From: Eubacteriales Family XIII. Incertae Sedis bacterium
Lineage (GTDB): Bacteria > Bacillota > Clostridia > Peptostreptococcales > Anaerovoracaceae
NCBI GenBank assembly: GCA_031255695.1
Contig: JAIRSA010000047.1
Location: forward strand, 1-9,932
Direction of reading: 5' to 3'
Length of the DNA stretch: 9,932 nt
The first letter of the stretch is position 1, and the number at the start of each line of letters is the position of its first letter. A program made the translations under genes and the position numbers. The notes under the pieces are model-generated. The model ran no database searches. It had not been told where the DNA came from and saw only the letters and a program-made list of their open reading frames with translations. Of the stretch, positions 1-6,002 are shown piece by piece.

Positions 1-345
1 CTCGGTGCGGGAGCGGTGCGCCGCATGGTGTACTGCCTTATGAGGGCGATCCCGGCAGAGTGGATCTTCAGGCGGCTTGATGGCCTGGCACACATGGCTG
101 CCGGAAGGCCGACGCGCTATGTCAGGATACTCACATTCCCGACGCCGAGAGGCAGGCCTTTCGGATATCGCAGGGAGTGGTATGAAGACACCGCCGATAT
201 TGAGTTCGAAGGGATGCTGTTCCCTGGCCCACGGGATTGGGACGGCTATCTGAGCTATAAATTCGGGGACTATATGACCCTGCCGCCGCCAGGGCAGCGG
301 CATTGGCACCCGGTATCTAAATTCAGGCTGCCGGCGGGCATGTAG
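1..345 (+). CDS. LicD-family phosphotransferase, C-terminal fragment
   Basis: The reading frame is open from the first base, so this is the 3' end of a gene that starts outside the window; about 114 residues are visible. LicD-family enzymes transfer phosphocholine or related phospho-groups from a nucleotide-activated donor onto cell-surface glycans in the cytoplasm. The recognisable part is the family's C-terminal segment. It has an REWYEDT-like stretch, then EFEGMLFPGPRDWDGYL, then the GDYMTLPPPGQRH block, which matches the usual GDYM-x-LPP-x-x-x-R pattern of LicD proteins. The N-terminal catalytic half is not present, so activity cannot be judged. An internal GTG at 16 and ATG at 25 are not credible starts because coding similarity and the open frame run through them. 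The TylF-like gene follows 53 bases downstream on the same strand with no hairpin between, which suggests co-transcription. The exact donor and acceptor are unknown. Confidence 0.8.
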   Translation, partial: LGAGAVRRMVYCLMRAIPAEWIFRRLDGLAHMAAGRPTRYVRILTFPTPRGRPFGYRREWYEDTADIEFEGMLFPGPRDWDGYLSYKFGDYMTLPPPGQRHWHPVSKFRLPAGM

Positions 346-398
346 GGCGTACGTGAGAGTATGTGGATAGATGAACAAATAATAGAAAGGGATAAATT

Positions 399-1298
399 AT
401 GGAATCTGCAAGGGAAAGCAGGCAAAGGGTGTTGATGTTCGGGGCTGGCAACTTTGGGCAAAGGTATATAGAGCATAATTCAGGAACTGCTGATATAGTG
501 GGTGCAATAGACAACGACTGCGATCTGCATGGCTTAAAGCTGTTCGGCAGGATACCAGTGTATCCGGTGGAGGCGGCGAGGGGGCTTGCGTGGGACAGGA
601 TCGTGGTATGCAACAATTCTGGCGATATAGTACGGGCGGAAATCCATGAACAGCTGACGGGGATGGGCGTGCCTGAGGGCATGATAAATTTCTACCCGGA
701 AGAGCATATGCCCGAATGGATTGATCAAAGGCGCGGCTTTTTCAGGGATTTTTCGTGCTATGCAAGTCTAAACACCATAGACGGCGCGGTGGCTGAATGC
801 GGGGTGTTTTCAGGGGAGACGGCAAAATTCCTTAACCTATATTTCCGCGAAAGGCGGCTCTACCTTTTTGACAGCTTCGAGGGATTCTCAGAGGAGGACA
901 TAAACTCCGAGCGGGCGTTCGAAGACGAGGCTTTCTTAGCTGGGCCGCTCAACAAGGTAGGCATGTTGAGGCAGCCGTCAGTAAAAGTCGTCATGGACAA
1001 GATAATGTTTCCGGACAATGTCGTAATCAAGAAGGGCTGGGTGCCAGACAGCTTCGAAGGGGTTGATGACGTGTTCTGCTTCGTGAACCTCGATATGGAT
1101 CTGTACGCGCCTATGCTGGCCGCGCTGCTGTTTTTCTGGCCGCGCATGAGCCAAGGCGGCATCATCCTGCTACATGACTATTTCCATCCCGAACTGCCTG
1201 GGGTGAAGAGGGCTGTGGATGCCTTTGAGGCAGAGTGCGGGGCGGTGTGCAAGTTCCCCATAGGCGACGGCTGCAGCCTAGGGATTGTGAAACCCTGA
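399..1298 (+). CDS. TylF/MycF-like methyltransferase with N-terminal Rossmann-like domain
   Basis: This 299-residue protein has two parts. Residues about 8-105 look like a nucleotide-binding domain of the kind found in sugar-modifying enzymes, with a glycine-rich GAGNFG turn at 15-20 followed by alternating strands. Residues about 125-299 match the TylF/macrocin O-methyltransferase family of SAM-dependent enzymes. They show AECGVFSG at 132-139 as the SAM-binding loop, DSFEGF at 158-163, NLDMDLY at 230-236, and an LLHDYFHPELPGVKRA segment near the C-terminus. Acidic residues in these last two motifs bind Mg2+ in characterised relatives. The ATG at 399 has an AGAAAGGG ribosome-binding sequence 8 bases upstream. 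The protein has no signal peptide, so it is cytoplasmic. Its place after a LicD gene suggests methylation of a sugar in a surface glycan, but the substrate is not visible. A hairpin follows the stop codon. The family call is firm for the C-terminal half and weaker for the N-terminal domain. Confidence 0.85.
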   Translation: MESARESRQRVLMFGAGNFGQRYIEHNSGTADIVGAIDNDCDLHGLKLFGRIPVYPVEAARGLAWDRIVVCNNSGDIVRAEIHEQLTGMGVPEGMINFYPEEHMPEWIDQRRGFFRDFSCYASLNTIDGAVAECGVFSGETAKFLNLYFRERRLYLFDSFEGFSEEDINSERAFEDEAFLAGPLNKVGMLRQPSVKVVMDKIMFPDNVVIKKGWVPDSFEGVDDVFCFVNLDMDLYAPMLAALLFFWPRMSQGGIILLHDYFHPELPGVKRAVDAFEAECGAVCKFPIGDGCSLGIVKP

Positions 1299-1316
1299 CA
1301 CAGGGCTTCACGCATG

Positions 1317-1354
1317 AACCCCGAATGCCTTGGATTTTCAAGGTGTTCGGGGTT
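1317..1354. terminator. Long symmetrical hairpin, probable bidirectional terminator
   Basis: AACCCCGAA (1317-1325) pairs with TTCGGGGTT (1346-1354). Inside it, CCTTG (1328-1332) pairs with CAAGG (1339-1343) around a GATTTT loop, with a TG/TG internal bulge on each side. That gives 14 paired bases. The T-run after it is only three bases (1353-1355), so termination on the + strand may be weak or not purely intrinsic. It lies 19 bases after the TylF-like stop codon and between convergent genes, since the Rpn remnant ends at 1413 on the other strand. This is the expected place for a shared terminator. A smaller hairpin, CCCTG-ACA-CAGGG at 1293-1305, overlaps the TylF-like stop codon. Confidence 0.6.
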
Positions 1355-1412
1355 TGCTGCCTTGCGAGGATGTGTAGTGTAATTCGGTATTTTGGTTTGC
1401 GTCGTAGCCCCG

Positions 1413-1814
1413 CTAATGCTGCGTCATGCCTTCCGACAGGCACTGGACCTTTTCGATGGAAAGGTCGGTGTACTTCGCTACGAGCTCCGGCTCCATCCCT
1501 TTCGGCAGTAGGTGGGTGGCGATAGATTCCAAGCCTTCCGCCCAGCCTTCCGCCCAGCCTTCTTCAAAGCCTTCTTCAAAGCCTTCCTCCCGCCAGATCG
1601 CCTTGGCGTCGTCCATGTTGAATTCAGTGAATATCATATTGTTGACCTCCGATCCATGTTGCTCCAGGAAATCCGTCATGATCCCGTTTTCCATGCAGTG
1701 CCGCACGGCTTCCCTGATGGCCTCCTCCAGCCTCATCCCGCTGGCTTTGTTCCCCTTGACCCTCGCTATGAAGGCGGCGTAGTCGCTCAGCGACCTGCTC
1801 TTCCTTCTGTATGG
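1413..1814 (-). pseudogene. 5'-truncated Rpn-family (PD-(D/E)XK) recombination-promoting nuclease/transposase remnant
   Basis: Read on the - strand, the frame is open from 1814 to the TAG at 1413-1415. It encodes the C-terminal part typical of Rpn / PD-(D/E)XK family transposase proteins: an RSLSDYAAFIARVKGNK-like segment, then GMRLEEAIREAVRHCMENGI, then FLEQHGSEVNNMIFTEFN, then an acidic EEGFEEG repeat helix. Intact relatives are usually about 300 residues, with the nuclease core in the N-terminal half. That half is missing here: a stop codon lies in frame at 1815-1817 and the sequence beyond shows no family resemblance. The first in-frame ATG (1734-1736) would give 107 residues, all from the non-catalytic C-terminal region, so I call it a broken gene rather than a functional short one. 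It points to past recombination between the TylF-like gene and the PHP-ATPase gene. Confidence 0.75.
1531..1590 (-). repeat. Five 12-bp tandem units inside the Rpn remnant
   Basis: There are five consecutive 12-base units (1531-1542, 1543-1554, 1555-1566, 1567-1578, 1579-1590). On the - strand each encodes a four-residue E-G-[FW]-[EA] type module, giving the EEGFEEGFEEGWAEGWAEG stretch. Repeats of this type are common near the C-terminus of Rpn-like proteins and change copy number readily by slippage. Confidence 0.8.
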
Positions 1815-1968
1815 CTATATAATACGCCAATGGCGGCGCGGATTCAACAGGAATTTTCGGCGGGGCTGATTGAAAAGATGGGTTTGGCACGGAATACGAA
1901 ATACATCAGATGATAGCTATACGGCAGCTTGCGCGGCCGCCGCTCGGCACGAGGGGTGGCTTTTCTTA

Positions 1969-1997
1969 TTGGCATTCAGTCAATATTATGATAAAAT
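1969..1997 (+). promoter_or_regulatory. Candidate sigma-70 promoter for the PHP-ATPase gene
   Basis: A TTGGCA hexamer at 1969-1974 (5 of 6 to TTGACA) and TAAAAT at 1992-1997 (5 of 6 to TATAAT) are separated by 17 bases. The region is locally AT-rich inside a GC-rich window. Transcription would begin near 2004, about 70 bases before the chosen ATG at 2074. From 1815 to 2073 I see no credible gene; besides this promoter the stretch holds the palindrome at 2018-2031 and a weak inverted repeat (1809-1818 / 1913-1922). Confidence 0.5.
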
Positions 1998-2017
1998 TAG
2001 GAAAATACTGATTTCCA

Positions 2018-2031
2018 ATTATCATGATAAT
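2018..2031. promoter_or_regulatory. 14-bp perfect palindrome, candidate operator
   Basis: ATTATCATGATAAT reads the same on both strands. It lies about 15-27 bases after the predicted transcription start of the PHP-ATPase gene and 42 bases before its ATG. That is a typical roadblock-operator position. No regulator gene is visible in the window, and the binding protein is unknown. It is too AT-rich to act as a terminator. Confidence 0.35.
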
Positions 2032-2073
2032 GGCTTGCACGAGAATAGGTTGCATGAGGCGAGGTGGAAAATA

Positions 2074-4692
2074 ATGGGACTGTTTCGGAACGGCGCGGTA
2101 TGGGTCAGGGGTGATTTCCATCTGCATACTAGGGCGGATCGTGAATTTGTGTATGACGGAAGCGACAATTCATATCTAGCGGAATATGTGGCTGCCTTGG
2201 AGGCGGCAGACATACGTGTAGGCGTCGTCTCCAACCACAACAAATTTGATTTTGAAGAGTTCAAGGCATTGCGGAAGGCGGCGAAAAAAAAGGACATATT
2301 TCTGTTGCCAGGGGTCGAGCTGTCCGTGAACGACGGGGCAAATGGGATCCATACCATCATTGTGTTTTCTGATGAATGGCTGGAAAATGGGCAGGACTAT
2401 ATCAGCCAATTTTTACATACAGCGTTTGAGGGCAAGATGCCCCAGGATTATGAAAATGAAAATGGCAGATGCGGGTTTGGGCTTAATGATACTATCAAGA
2501 AGCTTGAAGCGTATACGGGCAAAGATTTTTTCCTTGTTTTCGCCCATGTGGAACAAGGCGGCGGTCTGTGGAATGAGCTGGACGGAGGCCGGCTGCTTGA
2601 GCTTGGGCAATCGGCCCCATTCAGGCGCAGGGCGCTCGGATTCCAAAAAGTCCGCACATATGATTCGAAGGGGAAGTCCCAGAAAAGCGTGAAAGGATGG
2701 CTGAAAGACGCATATCCGGCAGAGCTTGAAGGCAGCGATCCAAAAGCGGCAGGGCAGATCGGCAAGGGGAAGGCGTGTTACCTCAAGCTAGGGGCCTTTA
2801 CATTTGAGGCGGTCAAATTCGCGCTCATCGATCATGAGGCCCGTGTCCGCCTGGAAAGCATACCTCAATGTGGGCATTCATATATCAGGCAGATCAGCTT
2901 TGAGGGCGGGACGCTGGATGGGCGGCAGATCTGTTTCTCGCCAGAGCTCAACACCTTCATAGGCATACGCGGCAGCGGGAAATCATCCGTGCTTGAAGCC
3001 ATGCGTTATGCGCTAGGCATTCGCATCGATGATGGGGACGCAGACAAGGGCTATAAGGAGAAACTTGTGGAGCGGACGCTTGGCAGCGGCGGCAAGGTTG
3101 TAGTCGATGCAGTAGATCGGCATGGGCAGCCATATGCCATCCAGCGCATTTGGAAGGAAAACCCCAATGTCCTATTTGGCGGAAGGCTCCAGCAGGGCGT
3201 GTCGATACGTGAGACTGTCCTGCATAAACCTCTGTTTTTCGGGCAAAAGGAGCTTGCCGCCGCTAAAAACTCGGAGAAGGATCTGATCGAAAAGCTGCTA
3301 GGGACCAAGTGCGACGCTGTCCGCAGGGAAATCAGCCGGCAGAAGGCGGCAGTGACAGAGGCGGCAGACAAGCTGGCCAAGGCAGAGAATGTCGGCGAGC
3401 TTATTGAAGAGCAGAAAAAGATAAAGCAAGACGCATTGTTCCGCTTAAATTTCTACAAGGAGCACAACCTGGAGGAAAAACTGCGGAAGCGCCTCGGCTT
3501 CGCGGACGACATGCGCAGAGCCGAGAAAGGCATCGCCATCGTGGATGCGTTTGCCAGCGATCTCAGGGGGCTTATTGCGGCGCACGAGGACGAGCTGCGC
3601 AATTTTGGGGGCTATACGTCGGCCAACAATGTGGAGTTATTTGGGCGTTTCGACGGGCAGTTCGCCAAGGCGGTCGATAGCATCGAAACAATCAAGGGGG
3701 AGTTGGGGCGGCTCGAAGCGGTACGCACTGCTTTGAACGCCGAGCTTGGAATCCTTGAAACAGAAAGGGGCAAGTTGTCGGATGAATTTGCGGCGGCAGA
3801 GCGGAAGCTCTCGGAGGAGCTAAGCGCCGCTGACGGGAAAAATATCAGCTCAGATGAATTTTTGGCATTGAAAAGCAAAATCGCCCAGGCGGATGCATTG
3901 TTGGGCAACCTTTCAAAAACCGACGCGCAAAAGGGCTTGCTGCGGCAAGGCCTGAACAATGAACTGCAGAGGCTGAATGAACTGTGGCATGAGGAGTTTA
4001 AGATAATAAAAGGCGAGCTGGACAAGGTTTCCGAAAAAAATGCCGCATTGAAATTTTCCGTCGCTTTCAAGGAGGGCAAGCTTGAGTTTGTGGACTATTT
4101 CGCGGCAATCTTTAAGGGGAGCGGCATCCGCGCGACTGTTTTTCAAAGGCTTGCAGAGGATTATCAGGATTTCGCCGCCATATACAATGACTTTGAGAAT
4201 GCAAAGGCGCTAGTAGGCGGCAGTTTGGGCGCATTCGCCGATTTTTTCGAAAAAAACCTGAAAGCGCTGCTTACGTATCAGACGCCGAACAAGTTTGAGA
4301 TAACATATAGGGGCGTGGCGCTGGAACGCCATTCTTTGGGGCAGCGGGCGTCTGCGCTCATCCTGTTTGTGTTGGGGCAAAGGGAGAACGATGTGATCAT
4401 TATAGACCAACCTGAGGACGATCTCGACAACCAAACGATTTACTTGGATGTGATAAAGTTGATCTTGGAGCTAAAGCCTGAGGCCCAGTTTATTTTTGCG
4501 ACACATAATCCGAACATCCCTGTGCTGGGGGACGCTGAACAGATCCACGCCTGCTCATCTGAGAATGGGAAGATCGCCGTACAAAGCGGCGGGCTTGACG
4601 ATCCGGGCCAGCAGAAAATGGTCGTGGACATCATGGAAGGCGGCAAGGAGGCTTTTGACCGCAGAAAGGAAATATATCAGATATGGACATAG
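2074..4692 (+). CDS. PHP-domain plus SMC/ABC-type ATPase (TrlF-like), candidate defence protein
   Basis: This is an 872-residue protein. Residues 10 to about 250 form a PHP metal-dependent phosphoesterase domain: DFHLHT at 14-19, NHNKFD at 54-59, PGVELSV at 79-85 with His93, and AHVEQ with His158. The rest is an SMC/RecF-like ATPase with Walker A GIRGSGKSS at 297-305, a predicted coiled-coil middle (about 400-690), an ABC signature-like SLGQRAS at 754-760, Walker B with the D-loop IIIDQPEDDLDNQ (Asp778, Glu781), and the switch histidine in ATHNPN (His811). The order matches what annotation pipelines call TrlF-family AAA-like ATPases. The frame extends upstream to 1870, but ATG 2074 has a GAGGTGG ribosome-binding site 7 bases away and sits just before the PHP domain; the upstream residues resemble nothing. 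A final PHP ligand motif appears altered (GSDPK at 220-224). The gene overlaps the next by 10 bases and is more AT-rich than its flanks, which suggests transfer. The substrate is unknown; DNA or RNA is likely. Confidence 0.85.
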   Translation: MGLFRNGAVWVRGDFHLHTRADREFVYDGSDNSYLAEYVAALEAADIRVGVVSNHNKFDFEEFKALRKAAKKKDIFLLPGVELSVNDGANGIHTIIVFSDEWLENGQDYISQFLHTAFEGKMPQDYENENGRCGFGLNDTIKKLEAYTGKDFFLVFAHVEQGGGLWNELDGGRLLELGQSAPFRRRALGFQKVRTYDSKGKSQKSVKGWLKDAYPAELEGSDPKAAGQIGKGKACYLKLGAFTFEAVKFALIDHEARVRLESIPQCGHSYIRQISFEGGTLDGRQICFSPELNTFIGIRGSGKSSVLEAMRYALGIRIDDGDADKGYKEKLVERTLGSGGKVVVDAVDRHGQPYAIQRIWKENPNVLFGGRLQQGVSIRETVLHKPLFFGQKELAAAKNSEKDLIEKLLGTKCDAVRREISRQKAAVTEAADKLAKAENVGELIEEQKKIKQDALFRLNFYKEHNLEEKLRKRLGFADDMRRAEKGIAIVDAFASDLRGLIAAHEDELRNFGGYTSANNVELFGRFDGQFAKAVDSIETIKGELGRLEAVRTALNAELGILETERGKLSDEFAAAERKLSEELSAADGKNISSDEFLALKSKIAQADALLGNLSKTDAQKGLLRQGLNNELQRLNELWHEEFKIIKGELDKVSEKNAALKFSVAFKEGKLEFVDYFAAIFKGSGIRATVFQRLAEDYQDFAAIYNDFENAKALVGGSLGAFADFFEKNLKALLTYQTPNKFEITYRGVALERHSLGQRASALILFVLGQRENDVIIIDQPEDDLDNQTIYLDVIKLILELKPEAQFIFATHNPNIPVLGDAEQIHACSSENGKIAVQSGGLDDPGQQKMVVDIMEGGKEAFDRRKEIYQIWT

Positions 4693-6002
4693 TAGAACTG
4701 CTGGGCATGTTGGGGCGCGGCGAGGACAGCCGCTGCCAGTTCAAGCGGAACGTGCACAATGCCGATTCGCTGGCTGCCGACATGGCGGCTTTCAGCAATG
4801 GCGAAGGCGGCAGGATAATCATCGGCGTGAACGACGACGGTTCCATAGCTGGCCTGGATGGCGATGATGTCAGGCGCCTGAACCAGCTCATATCCAATGC
4901 AGCCAGCCAATGTGTGCAGCCGCCCGTCAATCCGACTACCCAGAATCTTAATACGGATCATGGCCTGGTGATGGTGCTGGAGGTGATTTCCGGCCTCAAC
5001 AAACCATATCAGGACAAAAATGGAGTGTTTTGGGTGAAGAACGGCGCGGATAGGCGCAAGGCAAGCTCGCGCGAGGAAATTCAGCGCATGTTCCAAATGG
5101 GAAACCTTATCCACGCCGATGAGCTTCCGGTCCAAGGCGCCACAGCCGCCGATCTGGATATGGGATATTTCAGCTTTTTTTTCCAGAAACGCTTTGGGGC
5201 GGCGCTTGAGAGCCAGGGGCTGCCGCTGCAGGGCATCCTTAGGAACATGAATCTGCTGAAGGGCGATTTTTTGAATGTGGCGGCCGTGCTGCTTTTCGCG
5301 GAGTCGCCGCAATACAAGCTGCCTGCATTCATTGTCAAAGCGGGCGCTTTTGACGATTATGATCTCAGTACGGAACGATATATAGACAGCCGCGACATCG
5401 TAGGCAGGCTGTCCGACGTTTTCAGCCAGACCGTCAGTTTCGTCGCTGCAAATCTCCGCCATGTCCAAGGGGCGCAGGGGGTAAACAGCTTGGGCACGCC
5501 GGAAATCCCTCTGGCGGCCATCGAGGAGATTGTCGCGAATGCGCTGATCCACCGCGACTACTTCATTTCGTCGTCTGTACGGGTGTTTGTTTTCCCTGAT
5601 CGTGTGGAAATCATAAGCCCGGGCCATCTGCCGAATAATCTGACCGTCGAGAACATCAAGTCCGGCAACTCGAATGCGAGGAATGCGGTGCTGGCCTCGT
5701 TCGCAAATCATTTGCTTCCATACCGCGGTTATGGTTCGGGGATATCGCGGGCGCTGGCCTGTTATCCTGATATTGATTTTGTCGATGACAGGGATGGCAA
5801 CATGTTCAAGGCGACAATGAGGCGGCAAGGGGCGCATGTACGCCCTGTTGGGCAGCCCGACGCCGGGGAGTCTGCAGCGGGGCGGCCCGACGCCAAGGAG
5901 TCTGCAGCGGGGCGGTCCGACGCTGGAGAGTCTGCGGCGGGGCAGCCCGACGCTGGGGAGTCTGCAGCGGGGCGGTCCGACGCTGGCAGGGAGGGGCTGT
6001 GA
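4683..6002 (+). CDS. Schlafen AlbA_2 domain plus HATPase-like protein with repetitive C-terminal tail
   Basis: This is a 439-residue protein. Residues about 10-135 form an AlbA_2 (Schlafen-type) putative nucleic-acid-binding domain: a GEDSRCQFKRN start (canonical GE-x-x-x-x-FK), AAFSNGEGGRIIIGVNDDG at about 35-53, and the NKPYQDKNGVFWVKNGADRR strand pair. After a linker, residues about 275-385 resemble the GHKL/HATPase_c_4 fold of COG2865-type proteins, with EEIVANALIHRDY at 281-293 and GYGSGI at 349-354. Most COG2865 relatives end in a winged helix. Here it is absent and the protein instead ends in about 50 residues of 10-residue repeats. The ATG lies inside the last codons of the PHP-ATPase gene (10-base overlap), so the two are almost certainly translated together and may act together. 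Such proteins are often labelled transcriptional regulators or RecG-like helicases. No helicase motifs are seen here, so I do not use that name. Confidence 0.8.
   Translation: MDIVELLGMLGRGEDSRCQFKRNVHNADSLAADMAAFSNGEGGRIIIGVNDDGSIAGLDGDDVRRLNQLISNAASQCVQPPVNPTTQNLNTDHGLVMVLEVISGLNKPYQDKNGVFWVKNGADRRKASSREEIQRMFQMGNLIHADELPVQGATAADLDMGYFSFFFQKRFGAALESQGLPLQGILRNMNLLKGDFLNVAAVLLFAESPQYKLPAFIVKAGAFDDYDLSTERYIDSRDIVGRLSDVFSQTVSFVAANLRHVQGAQGVNSLGTPEIPLAAIEEIVANALIHRDYFISSSVRVFVFPDRVEIISPGHLPNNLTVENIKSGNSNARNAVLASFANHLLPYRGYGSGISRALACYPDIDFVDDRDGNMFKATMRRQGAHVRPVGQPDAGESAAGRPDAKESAAGRSDAGESAAGQPDAGESAAGRSDAGREGL
5850..5990 (+). repeat. 30-bp tandem repeat forming the AlbA_2 protein tail
   Basis: Four full 30-base units (5850-5879, 5880-5909, 5910-5939, 5940-5969) and a partial fifth (5970 to about 5990) are 80-95% alike by eye. 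In the AlbA_2 frame each unit encodes G-[QR]-[PS]-D-A-[GK]-E-S-A-A. Because the unit is a multiple of three, several other frames on both strands are also open here; they should not be taken as genes. Within a unit, CGCTG and CAGCG can pair, so the DNA may form small hairpins and the array is likely to vary in copy number among strains. Confidence 0.9.

Noticed and set aside
1818..1823. TATAAT as a + strand promoter
   Set aside because: No acceptable -35 hexamer occurs 16-18 bases upstream.
1512..1913. 133-residue + strand frame ending in EFSAGLIEKMGLARNTKYIR
   Set aside because: Most of it is antisense to the Rpn remnant; the last 27 residues after 1829 look somewhat protein-like but have no ribosome-binding site or known relative.
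1870..2073. N-terminal extension of the PHP-ATPase frame (start at 1870)
   Set aside because: The extra 68 residues resemble no family, overlap the promoter and palindrome, and lack a good ribosome-binding site; ATG 2074 has one and sits at the usual distance from the PHP motif.
4677..5837. 386-residue open frame on the - strand
   Set aside because: It lies wholly opposite the AlbA_2 gene, has no recognisable motif, and is explained by GC-rich codon structure of the real gene.
5850..5990. CRISPR array
   Set aside because: The repeats are directly adjacent with no unique spacers and lie in a coding frame.
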